NCBI GenBank assembly: GCA_036939975.1
Contig: JALLPB010000534.1
Span: forward strand, 1-18,861
Source: Cyclostephanos tholiformis
Taxonomy: Eukaryota; Bacillariophyta; Thalassiosirophyceae; Thalassiosirales; Thalassiosiraceae
Length of the DNA: 18,861 nucleotides
Direction: 5' to 3'
Part shown: positions 9,410 to 17,800 of the stretch, piece after piece
How the letters are laid out: every line of letters starts with the position of its first letter
How positions within the stretch are numbered: position 1 is the stretch's first letter
Notes under the pieces: generated by a model
Seen by the model: the letters and a program-made list of their open reading frames with translations, nothing else
Databases searched by the model: none
What the model was told of the DNA's origin: nothing
Program-made: the position numbers and the translations under genes

Positions 9410-9714
9410 TAGAGCAGCCCCCGCAAAATTATCGCCACGCGACGGCCGGGCGTGGGCCGGGGCATGATCACGAGGAATGCGGATGATGATGATGGGAACG
9501 ACGGAAATTTTGGAGCTACCTTAAAGATGAGTTGGAGGGCGGCCAGACGGTTCCAGAATTTTTTGGCGAAAAGTAAAGAGGACATACAGCACAGATTATT
9601 TCTCTCTAGAGGGTAGGTAAGTACCTAGGTATGACACAAGCCAACAACAACAACGACACGTCCTAAACCTCACCATAGGTACTCAAACCCACCACGGAAA
9701 ATGGGAAATGGAAA
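9410..9714. promoter_or_regulatory. Shared divergent promoter region, PPR / WD40 genes
   Basis: A 305-bp gap between divergent starts. It holds the strongest TAGGTA cluster in the window: TAGGTAAGTACCTAGGTA at 9614-9631, containing an inverted repeat with a 2-nt spacer (9614-9627) and a perfect 10-bp palindrome (9622-9631), plus another TAGGTA at 9676-9681. The left part is GC-rich with a short GAT microsatellite. No coding sequence is supported. Confidence 0.55.
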
Positions 9715-9872
9715 ATGGACCGGAAAGTAACACCATCTACGGTAGCGCGGGCACTGCCGACGGAGGCACCGCATTCATTCGAACAGAATCGGCACGCCGC
9801 CGGCGGAATGATCCGCAGCAGCCATGCAGAGATAAAAGTCAATGGCTCACTGGCAAGGTCGCGCGTTTTTGA
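9701..9872 (+). promoter_or_regulatory. Two upstream ORFs overlapping the WD40 start codon
   Basis: Three ATGs lie 7 nt apart (9701, 9708, 9715), one in each frame. The first opens 10 codons ending in TAA at 9728-9730; the second opens 54 codons ending in TGA at 9870-9872. Both overlap the main start at 9715. All three have purine at -3 and G at +4. If the mRNA begins upstream of 9701, these would reduce initiation at 9715; if it begins between them, they are irrelevant. Confidence 0.5.
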
Positions 9873-11586
9873 GAATGCTGCCGTAGTAGCCGCAAAGCGG
9901 TGGAATTCAGATTTTATGCAACGTAGCTCCACCTCTACAAAGACAAAGCGGCAGATCTATCGCCCTTTGGATCTACCCTCGTTGGCGTCTCCGGGCGCAC
10001 CATCCGGCACCAACACGAAACCTCAGCAGCAGAGCCAAACTCAATCAAAAACGAATCGTCGAAGATCCCAAATTGATGTCTGTAATATCCCTCTAACTCC
10101 GGATAAGAGTCCCGATGACTCAGATTCAATTGCGCAAAGAACAGCTCTTCAATGCGTATCGCATGCCACAATGCGCCAAGCCGCCGCCAAGGCGGCCATG
10201 ACCGCCACGGCGCACATATCCACCACCCTCAGAGACTTATTGGGGGATTCTAATCGAGCCCTAGCCGTTGCCCGCCAATCTCAAATCGAAGCCGAGAACG
10301 CAGCAGCGAGGGCGGAAGGGGCGGCGAAAAAGGTGAAGGAAGTGAGTGATCTTGCTGCCAAAGATATTCAACGTGCGAATTTGGAACTAGAAGAGGCGAA
10401 TGCGCAAGCAGAGGAGGCTTGGGAGTTCTTGCGACGCGTGAAACGCCTATCAAGCTGTCGAACGAAAGAAAATGATCCGCTCACGATTAACGTGAAACAA
10501 GCATTACCAGATCGAGTTGGAACTATTGTGGAAGTAAAATTAGCGGGCTACGAGTCTTGGCATTCGACTGTCGCCAACCAATCACCACGGAAAAAATCTG
10601 GCAACCCCTTATCCCCATCTGAAGTGAAAAAACAGAAAAGCGAAATTCGGACCGGAGATAATTCCGCTCAAGAAATTGTTCATCGAGCCGATGTTGCATT
10701 CCCTCCCCAATCATCTGCCTCTTCCGACTACAATTCTATGATTGAACCCACGAAACATTTTAAAGGACATACATCTCCAATCACACAAGTTGTTGCTGTG
10801 GATCAGAACCGTTTCCTTTCATCCTCATGGGATACAACAGTCCGCCTGTGGGATGCTGCTACAGAAGATTGCATAAGAACTTTTCGTGGGCACGGCGATT
10901 GGGTAACCGATATATCGGTGTTGGATGATAAACACTTCATATCTGGGTCAGATGATCGATCCATTAAGTTGTGGAACTTTGATAAAGACGAGTGCATTCG
11001 TACGTTTACGGGGCATTCCAGTTTTGTCAAATCACTTGGGTGCATTGATGGCGACAGATTCCTGAGTGGAAGTAGGGATCGCACAGTGAAAATTTTTTCG
11101 GTGTCCACGGGCCAATGCCTGCAAACATTTGTGGGTCATACTGATGTAGTTTCTGCTATAGTGTCCTTGGACTCACATAGGTTTGCCTCGGGATCGCATG
11201 ATCGCAGCGTTAAATTTTGGAATATCTCCTCGGCAACATGTGCACGAACACTCGTTGGTCACACTGGGGTGATCAAAAGCCTCGCTGCTGTGTCGGAAAA
11301 TGAACTTATTTCGGGATCGGATGACAAAACAATTCGGCTTTGGAATGTCAACAGTGGCAGATGCCTACGGGAATTCGGGTCCAAATATGCCCTGGTGTTC
11401 TCGGTTATCCATTTGTGTGAAGGATTTTTCTTATCGTGCGGTGGTCATTATATCAAGGTCTATAATATACACACAGGGGAGTGCATAAAATCATATGAGA
11501 CAGAACGTGTATCACTGGCAGTCGCGCGATTAGGCGAGCACTTTGTTACCGGTTCTGATCACATGCTTTATTTATGGAAATTCTGA
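9715..11586 (+). CDS. WD40-repeat protein with an N-terminal coiled coil
   Basis: A 623-residue single-exon protein. Residues ~347-623 form seven WD40 repeats, a complete propeller. The first five carry clear Gly-His and Trp-Asp-like ends (RLWDAATEDC, KLWNFDKDEC, KIFSVSTGQC, KFWNISSATC, RLWNVNSGRC), and the last two (KVYNIHTGEC and LYLWKF) are more diverged. Residues ~148-242 are Ala/Glu/Lys/Arg-rich with heptad character and predict a long coiled coil. The N-terminal ~140 residues are Ser/Pro/Gln-rich and probably disordered. WD40 propellers are protein-interaction platforms, so the sequence supports a scaffold role; no F-box, LisH or kinase domain is seen, and I cannot name the complex. The ATG at 9715 keeps the longest frame, but two out-of-frame ATGs precede it, and Met32 is an alternative start. 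Confidence 0.88.
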   Translation: MDRKVTPSTVARALPTEAPHSFEQNRHAAGGMIRSSHAEIKVNGSLARSRVFENAAVVAAKRWNSDFMQRSSTSTKTKRQIYRPLDLPSLASPGAPSGTNTKPQQQSQTQSKTNRRRSQIDVCNIPLTPDKSPDDSDSIAQRTALQCVSHATMRQAAAKAAMTATAHISTTLRDLLGDSNRALAVARQSQIEAENAAARAEGAAKKVKEVSDLAAKDIQRANLELEEANAQAEEAWEFLRRVKRLSSCRTKENDPLTINVKQALPDRVGTIVEVKLAGYESWHSTVANQSPRKKSGNPLSPSEVKKQKSEIRTGDNSAQEIVHRADVAFPPQSSASSDYNSMIEPTKHFKGHTSPITQVVAVDQNRFLSSSWDTTVRLWDAATEDCIRTFRGHGDWVTDISVLDDKHFISGSDDRSIKLWNFDKDECIRTFTGHSSFVKSLGCIDGDRFLSGSRDRTVKIFSVSTGQCLQTFVGHTDVVSAIVSLDSHRFASGSHDRSVKFWNISSATCARTLVGHTGVIKSLAAVSENELISGSDDKTIRLWNVNSGRCLREFGSKYALVFSVIHLCEGFFLSCGGHYIKVYNIHTGECIKSYETERVSLAVARLGEHFVTGSDHMLYLWKF

Positions 11587-11645
11587 ATGATAACGAAGCG
11601 TGTGATTTTTGTCAAATCAATCGGATTAAATTTGTAATATATTTT

Positions 11646-12182
11646 TCATTTATGCTTTCGACTCAGCTCGTCTTCGAGCTTCAGCAGTGCTTCATCATGT
11701 TTCTTGGAATCTTCAATTTTTCCATCAAGTATTTCGTTTCTCAAGAAATTCATCACCAAAGTTGCAGGACCTTTTGTTAAACTTTTTGTTTCATGACCAG
11801 AATACCCAGACCTTTCAGTGCTTGTATTCCCCAGGGTTGACGATTCTCCTATAGCTGCTTTGGCACAGAGGGAGCCCAAATGACGGCCGATCCGAAATGC
11901 ATCATTGAAAGATCTTCGATAGCCATGTGAAAACCCATCTTGCAATTTCTCTTCCTTAGTTTCATCATAGCCATCGAGGTAGGATAATGTTTTAATAGCT
12001 CTCTCACTCGACCGATATTCATGCGTTGCAACCTGTCCGAAAGGATGCGTTGGTGGAGTCACATCGTTGATTCTGCATCTGTTTCCGTCGGTGCTGGCAT
12101 CTGATTCAGACGATTGGTTGCCATAAAATTCATCATCTGAGTCGAAAACCATCGTGAACTCATTGCATTCTTGTGTGTTCAT
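11646..12182 (-). CDS. YAE1: YAE1-like protein (deca-GX3 repeat), Fe-S cluster adaptor
   Basis: A 178-residue protein. Residues ~69-104 match the Yae1 N-terminal domain: Gly residues every four positions in Gly-Tyr...Lys-Leu-Gln-Asp-Gly-Phe-Ser-His-Gly-Tyr, ending in Arg-Ile-Gly-Arg-His-Leu-Gly-Ser-Leu. In yeast and humans Yae1 works with Lto1 to recruit the cytosolic Fe-S targeting complex to the ABC protein Rli1/ABCE1, needed for ribosome recycling. I infer the same role here. The Yae1 repeat is slightly degenerate (a Ser-Phe-Asn-Asp-Ala segment replaces one Gly step). The acidic Ser/Asp-rich N-terminus and Lys-rich C-terminal helix are less conserved. It converges with the WD40 gene, with 59 bp between stops. 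Confidence 0.8.
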   Translation of the reverse strand: MNTQECNEFTMVFDSDDEFYGNQSSESDASTDGNRCRINDVTPPTHPFGQVATHEYRSSERAIKTLSYLDGYDETKEEKLQDGFSHGYRRSFNDAFRIGRHLGSLCAKAAIGESSTLGNTSTERSGYSGHETKSLTKGPATLVMNFLRNEILDGKIEDSKKHDEALLKLEDELSRKHK

Positions 12183-12582
12183 GCTGGTGGGGTAGGAATA
12201 TTATGAAAAAACATTTTTTGGACTCATCGTCGCTTAGGTAATAATAGGTATTAGGTAGTATTATAGCTTGAGTTCCCGCCATTTTTCTTATGAATACATA
12301 ATGTGTCGAAAACTAACATCCCTTCAACAAAATAAATATCATAGGATACGCGGAATAAGGAATCAAAAACGTCAGAATTTCTTGTAATCGGGTAGCTAAA
12401 AGTGCTAAAAAGACAAAATAGTTTTTTGTATAGTTCCTACGTCTCGCGTGATTGCTTCTTTTTTTTGGCGCATCAAGGGCTTGACGCTATTTTTAGTATT
12501 GGATCCTATGTTATAACTCCCGTAGCACGCACTCCCCCGACACAACCGACCCACATTTCCATTTGCATAAACAACTCAGACC
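12183..12582. promoter_or_regulatory. YAE1 upstream region and 5' flank of the transposon
   Basis: 400 bp without a supported gene. Three TAGGTA copies at 12235-12240, 12245-12250 and 12252-12257 lie 53-75 bp before the YAE1 start codon, in tandem. The middle is AT-rich with T-runs. The right end should contain the left terminus of the DDE transposon, but no terminal inverted repeat can be confirmed because its right end is outside the window. Confidence 0.4.
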
Positions 12583-13520
12583 ATGAAGATTGCCGTCTAC
12601 AATCGTGGAGGATTCAACTCCTCGCGCATGACGAGACACTGGGGAAGCGAAGGCTTCTCAGGGTCGCGCACCCGATTCACGAACCAAGAGAAACTCAACA
12701 TCCTTTCTCTTGTTGAGAAAATGAGGCTCGAGGAAGGTCTCAATGCTGCACAGGCTGCATCGGTCCTTCAAATCAGTCCTTCAGTTATCTCCCGTTGGGC
12801 CAAGAAGAAGGACGCGATTCAAGCTGGCGATGGAAAGAAGTTGTCATTGGGATCTGGCTACAGCGGGCTCCTCAAGGGTGTTTGAGCCGAACTATTAGAG
12901 TTCGTCGAGGATTGGCGTCAGAAAGGGTTTGATGTGAATCGGTACACCCTACCTTGAAAGGCCGGTACTATGATCCCCGAGATTCTACAAAAGACTGAAG
13001 GGGCTGCCCACATGGCACAGCGCGACCCTCGAGAGGTCGAAGCCGAAGCACTCGAATTCCTCGAGTACATCCATCCCCGCCTCGAAGATGGTAGCCGTCA
13101 CCTGGACTACATCATAAACATGGACCAGACACCAGTGTACCATGCCATGAACTCGCGCTCTACCATCGAGCACGTTGGTGTGAAGACTGTGAACATGAGG
13201 ACGGCCACCAGGGACAGCAAGCGTGTGACTGTTGCCGCAACAATCACAGCATCTGGGAAGATTGTACCCACGATGGTTGTCTTTAAAGGTGAGTCATCCA
13301 ATGACAATTCAATCAATTGAGAAATGTACTAACATGCTTATCGTTTTTGTTTCACAGGGAAGAAGGATGGGCACATCGCGATGAAGGAGCTCCCCACCCT
13401 CCCGGCCGGTCTCATCTACCCCTGCCAGGAAAAGGCATGGTTCAGCCATGACATCATGCTCGATTGGATCGAGGTTGTACTGAAGCCCTACGTTGCATAC
13501 GTTCCTTCCGGAATTCTTCA
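12583..13520 (+). pseudogene. Truncated pogo/Tigger-like DDE transposase gene
   Basis: The N-terminal part has a helix-turn-helix of the psq/CENP-B kind (residues ~30-70: ...AQAASVLQISPSVISRWAKK). It is followed in the same frame by a DDE_1-type catalytic start (IINMDQTPVYHAMNS), where the Asp of Met-Asp-Gln at 13123-13125 is the likely first catalytic acid, and then TASGKIVPTMVVFKG. A 69-nt intron at 13289-13357 (GTGAGT...TTTCACAG, with a TACTAAC branch site at 13327-13333) is still recognisable, and the frame continues through it into Trp-Phe-Ser-His-Asp...Leu-Lys-Pro-Tyr. Two in-frame TGA codons (12883-12885, 12955-12957) break the gene. The frame ends near 13520, before the second and third catalytic acids. 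The sequence between the HTH and the catalytic domain looks short (deletion suspected near 13014). It is inactive as it stands. Confidence 0.82.
13289..13357 (+). other. Intron in the DDE transposase pseudogene
   Basis: GTGAGT donor, consensus TACTAAC branch site 24 nt before the acceptor, and a pyrimidine-rich TTTCACAG acceptor; 69 nt, phase 1. The presence of an intron means this copy moved as DNA or is vertically inherited, not copied back from spliced mRNA. Confidence 0.85.
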
Positions 13521-14831
13521 GACGTAAATCCCAAGCAGATAATCGATCGCACGACGCACGAGTGGTCCCGGATGAATGGAACTCGTTTGCAGATCAAGGA
13601 ACTACAATCCGTTGACAGCGAAACTGTGGTTAGCTTCTACAAGGTCTCCAAACTCACTCCTAAGGAGGTACTCCTGGCCGAACTTAGGAAGATTCTTCTC
13701 GCAACACAGGAGAAGGCCAAGGAAGACGCCCTCGACCCTGATATTTACGACTTCATTCTGGACCTAGACGTGGAAGAGATAGACTCGCTCCCAGAAATGA
13801 CTCTCAAGGTCCAAGCGGCGAAACTCAAGGGAGAAGATTTAACGACTTTCAACAGGTTAAGCAATCGGGCACAGTTCGCCCGAAAAACGTGGCATCTCGA
13901 AGTGCCAAGTAAGTTCGCCAACAAAATGAAGGGCCTTGTTGAACTCGCCAAAACATACAAGTGTGTGGAGGCTTACTGGGGCGTTCACGCCCACCTAAGC
14001 GAGGTCACCGATTTCAAGTCTTCCGCGAGCAAGGCGAAGAATCAGGTTGAGATTGCACAAAAACATACCAACTACGAGGTATCAATGACTGCAGAGGAGC
14101 TCGTCGGAGTCATCGATCTCGACTACGCCTCAGAGGTTCGTCACCCGTCGTCAGGGAAGTTGGTCGGCCGCTACTCACTTCGCTACGCGCTTCTAAACTT
14201 CGTAAAGATGGGGGATGGCCGACCGGCAATAGCAGAGGCGCACCAAAGCGATATCGCCAAACCAACATATCTGGTAGTCCCCAACACTCCCGAAGCAGAG
14301 CGGATGATCGGGATGATGAACAAGAACCTCCCAGCTTACCTATTCCACACCATGATCGACTACGGTCTCCCCGCTACGTTTGTTGAAGACCTCCTGGAGA
14401 ACTCGTGTGAAGCAACAATGTTGGCTTCGCGCCACAGATGCAAGTGTGACACGGCCACCAGGACCCTCACTACAGAAGAAGATGAGGTGCAAGCTGCGAA
14501 GGACATGGCTTTTGAAGGCGCAGCTTGGTTCAAGGATGAGTTTGGTCTCCTGGGACATAATGCTGCGAGGAATGCCATGCGTTTTGCCGCGCCTGAGGCG
14601 CTGTTCAACCTCGATGACGCTGGTTCTCGTAAGACAATCCATGACCGTCACAAACCTAGGATTGAATCTGCAAAGAAGGCGCTGGACTTGACTGGCAATG
14701 AAAGGGACTCCGCATCCCACACGAGTTCGAACTCTGACGAGAGTTTAAACTCGAGCGACGAAGGGTCGCGCTCCACGAAATCATCCAAGTCCGAGGGGGA
14801 TGACATCATGAGCGCGACCGGCAGCGGATAG
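13521..14831 (+). CDS. Retroelement ORF1 (gag-like), 5'-truncated
   Basis: Roughly 436 codons from the junction to TAG at 14829-14831. The frame continues upstream to a TTG at 13464, but bases before about 13521 belong to the transposase in another frame, so that start is not the natural one; no ATG begins the ORF near the junction. I do not recognise the fold: there is no zinc knuckle and no clear RRM. Landmarks are a Lys/Glu-rich helical N-terminal part, a stretch rich in Tyr/His/Trp (TYKCVEAYWGVHAHLSEV), RYSLRYALLNFVK, VVPNTPEAERMIGMMNKNLP, and a Ser/Asp/Glu-rich disordered C-terminus. Its role is inferred from position: RNA binding or particle formation in LINE ORF1 proteins. The reading is uninterrupted. 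Confidence 0.65.
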   Translation, partial: DVNPKQIIDRTTHEWSRMNGTRLQIKELQSVDSETVVSFYKVSKLTPKEVLLAELRKILLATQEKAKEDALDPDIYDFILDLDVEEIDSLPEMTLKVQAAKLKGEDLTTFNRLSNRAQFARKTWHLEVPSKFANKMKGLVELAKTYKCVEAYWGVHAHLSEVTDFKSSASKAKNQVEIAQKHTNYEVSMTAEELVGVIDLDYASEVRHPSSGKLVGRYSLRYALLNFVKMGDGRPAIAEAHQSDIAKPTYLVVPNTPEAERMIGMMNKNLPAYLFHTMIDYGLPATFVEDLLENSCEATMLASRHRCKCDTATRTLTTEEDEVQAAKDMAFEGAAWFKDEFGLLGHNAARNAMRFAAPEALFNLDDAGSRKTIHDRHKPRIESAKKALDLTGNERDSASHTSSNSDESLNSSDEGSRSTKSSKSEGDDIMSATGSG

Positions 14832-17800
14832 TCGGCACCAGCTACCCCTCCTCAACCACGGGAGGGGCACAGCGTGCAGCGTCAAGTGGTGGGGGCAACG
14901 ACCATGAGGACTTACGACGCATAAGTCGGTCCGAGGGTAATTCGTCGCGGGGACGACACAATCGGGTCCGGGCGAACAATTTTAGGAAAAACAGTGACTT
15001 TAAACGCGTGATTGAGTTAGTAGATGTGGATGGTACTCGGCGCAGGGTTACAACGCGAGGACATATGAATATAACACGACATGAAACAGTTCTCCAGGTG
15101 CTAACCCAGCGGTCACAGAGATTCCATCGTAGATGTAATAATGTAATAGGACCTGATGATCCCACACATGTCTGGGCAGTGGATGAAACGGGCACAGTGG
15201 CGACATCGGGATTTAACTGTGAAAATGATACAGAACAACAAGAAATCAGTGAAATACGTAATATTCCTGTACCCGAAGAAGTACTTAGGGTCCACGGGTA
15301 CGCCCCCCCAAAGAAGGCGGAGGGCACGGTGCGACTGATCTATGAGAACGTAAATGGGCTACAGAACCGAATGTTCGGGAATGAGAAGGTGGAACGGGCA
15401 AAAGAGATCCATGATGAGCTGGAAGTGGACTTGGTGGCATACTGCGAGCATCAGCTCAACATGCGACACAAAAAAACTGCAATGGATTCAATCAGTTGTT
15501 TAAAGGAGGGGAGGCCTCTGTACGATCGATCGTGGCACACAACGTACACGAGAACATCGGAAGGATTCAACAAGGGGGAACAAGTCTTCTCCTCTTCGGA
15601 CACTTGACTGAACAGCTTAACAACGAGGAAAGCGGAAAGGATGACACTGGCCTCGGGCGGTGGTCCGTTATGACACTGCAAGGGGAAGGTGTTCGTACGA
15701 GGATCGTTTGCGGATACAATCCATGCGGTAACGGCAAACTCAATAGCGGTACAACCTACCAACAGCATCGGCTTTTCCTAGTAACTCAGCGCAAAGATCT
15801 AACCTGTCCGAGAAAAAGATTCCACGACGATCTGGTGGACCAGCTCACGAAGTGGCGAGAAGAGGGCGACCGCCTTGTTGTCTGTCTAGACGCAAACGAG
15901 GACATCTATAAGAAATCACTCGGGAAATCTCTCACTAAGGGCGACGGGTTACGGATGTCGGAGGTGGTGGGCGACTTCACCGGAAGAGCAATTGGGCCAA
16001 CCTTCTTCCAAGGCTCCAAGCCGATCGACGGGATATGGGCGACTAGAGATGTCCAGGTAACCCACGCTTGTGTTATGCCCGCGGGTTATGGAGTTGGGGA
16101 TCACCACCTTTTTGTTGTTGACTTCCAGGAGGAAAGTCTGGTTGGAACCGCCCCGTTCCGTGTAAAACGATTCGCCTCCCGCCGACTGAATACCCAAGCA
16201 TCTAGTGGTGCCACTCAAAAATATCTCCAGCGATTGGAAGAGAATCTCGCGCGACACCGCCTCATCGAGCGCCTCGGTCATCTTCATCGGATCCATAAAT
16301 CCCGCCACTCGTTTCGACGAGCGCTAAATAGACTTGACAAGCAGAGTAAGGATATAATGCTCAATGCAGAAAAGAAATGTCGAAGGATTAAGTCTGGCAG
16401 GATTCCATTCTCACCTGAAGCAGCGTTGTGGATTCGTCGGACTCAAGTTTATAGATCTCTCCTACGCTATCATCGGGGCCTCATTCGTAACAGGGGTAAT
16501 TTAAAGCGGACAGCAAGGAGATGTGGGATTCTACAATGCTTCTCCCTGTCAATCGAAGATATACTACAACGCCTCAAGGTCTGTATAGACCAATGTGACT
16601 ACTTTCGCAAAAACGGCAAACAATACCGAAGGAAACATCTACATAATTGTCTTCAAACGGCGCGGGACAACGAGGATGACGCGAAGGAAAAGGAAATTCT
16701 CGCCATTATCCAACGGGAGAAAGATCACAGTTTTTGGCGAAGAATCAACTATGCGATGGGCAAAGCACGCGGCGGGTCCGTCCGGCGGGCCCTCACAGAA
16801 AATGGGGACAGTGAGGGCACACTCACTGAGCACCTCACACAAGAATCCGTGCAGGACGCAATCTTCACCAACATCCACCGCAAACGTTTCTTTCTCGCAG
16901 AGGCGGCGCCAATTTGTTCTGGAGGACTAAGGGGAAGCTTTGGCTACAACTCCATTACACGGACGGCGCGGGCTATTTTAAATGGAACCTACGTGTTCCC
17001 GCCCGATTTCGATCAAGCAACCCGGGAAGTCCTAGAGGAGTGCGAGAGGATCCGAGAAATAATCCTCATCAACTCCCTGAGCACTGTGATTACCAAGGAA
17101 GAGTGGAGACAACAATGGCGTGGCCGCAGGGAATCAACAGCCTCATCAGAATCAGGCCTACACTTCGGACATTACATTGCAGGCAACTCTTCGGACTATA
17201 TCTCGTATTTCCATGCACTGAAGTCCACGCTAATTTTGCAGAGAGGCGTAGTCCTCGAGAGATGGGCCCGAGGCCTTTCAGTGATGTTAGAAAAGAAGCT
17301 TGGTTGCGCATTAATCACAAAGTTACGATCTATATTGCTGATGGAGGCGGACTTCAACGCTACGAACAAAATCATCTACGGGCAGCGTATGCTACAGCAG
17401 GCAAGAAAGTATAACCTCATCCCAGAAGAGATCTACAGCGAACGGAACCGCCTTGCAGATGATGGGACGCTAGCCAAGGTCCTGTATTATGACATTGTCC
17501 GTCAGTCCCGTCTGCCGGCAGCGATAGGGGCGGTGGATGCGGATAACTGTTACGATAGGATAGCGCACCCCATTGCCTCCATGGTATTTCAGGCGCTGGG
17601 AGTTCCAAAGAATGCGGCGAGATCAATGCTCTCGACAATCCAGGACATGAAATTCTTCCTCAGGACAGGCTTCGGTGACTCCACGGTATACGCCGGTTCC
17701 TCCAACGGAAAGAAGACGCAGGGACTCTGCCAAGGGAATGGGGCCGCACCGGCGGGATGGACGGTGATCAGTGTAACAATGATCCAAGCGCATAAGCGGA

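Noticed and set aside
12468..12487. Imperfect hairpin GCGCATCAAG/CTTGACGC in the YAE1-transposon gap
   Set aside because: Short, imperfect, isolated and with no partner copy. I could not link it to a terminal repeat or terminator.
12402..12716. 104-residue plus-strand ORF before and across the transposase start
   Set aside because: It overlaps the transposase HTH in another frame and has no protein-like pattern.
12883..12957. In-frame TGA codons as selenocysteine or a TGA-sense genetic code
   Set aside because: Other genes here use TGA as a plausible real stop (VPS22, WD40), the transposase is also truncated, and no recoding element is seen. Nonsense mutation is simpler.
13464..13520. TTG start that would extend ORF1 upstream
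   Set aside because: These bases encode the transposase C-terminal part in another frame. The extension is an accident of the insertion junction.
14340..14720. 126-residue minus-strand ORF and other antisense ORFs in the retroelement
   Set aside because: They lie opposite a continuous plus-strand ORF1 frame and show no domain.
16595..17414. Plus-strand ORFs of 111 and 166 residues in another frame within ORF2
   Set aside because: The other frame is continuous through the whole region with conserved endonuclease and RT motifs. These are out-of-frame shadows.
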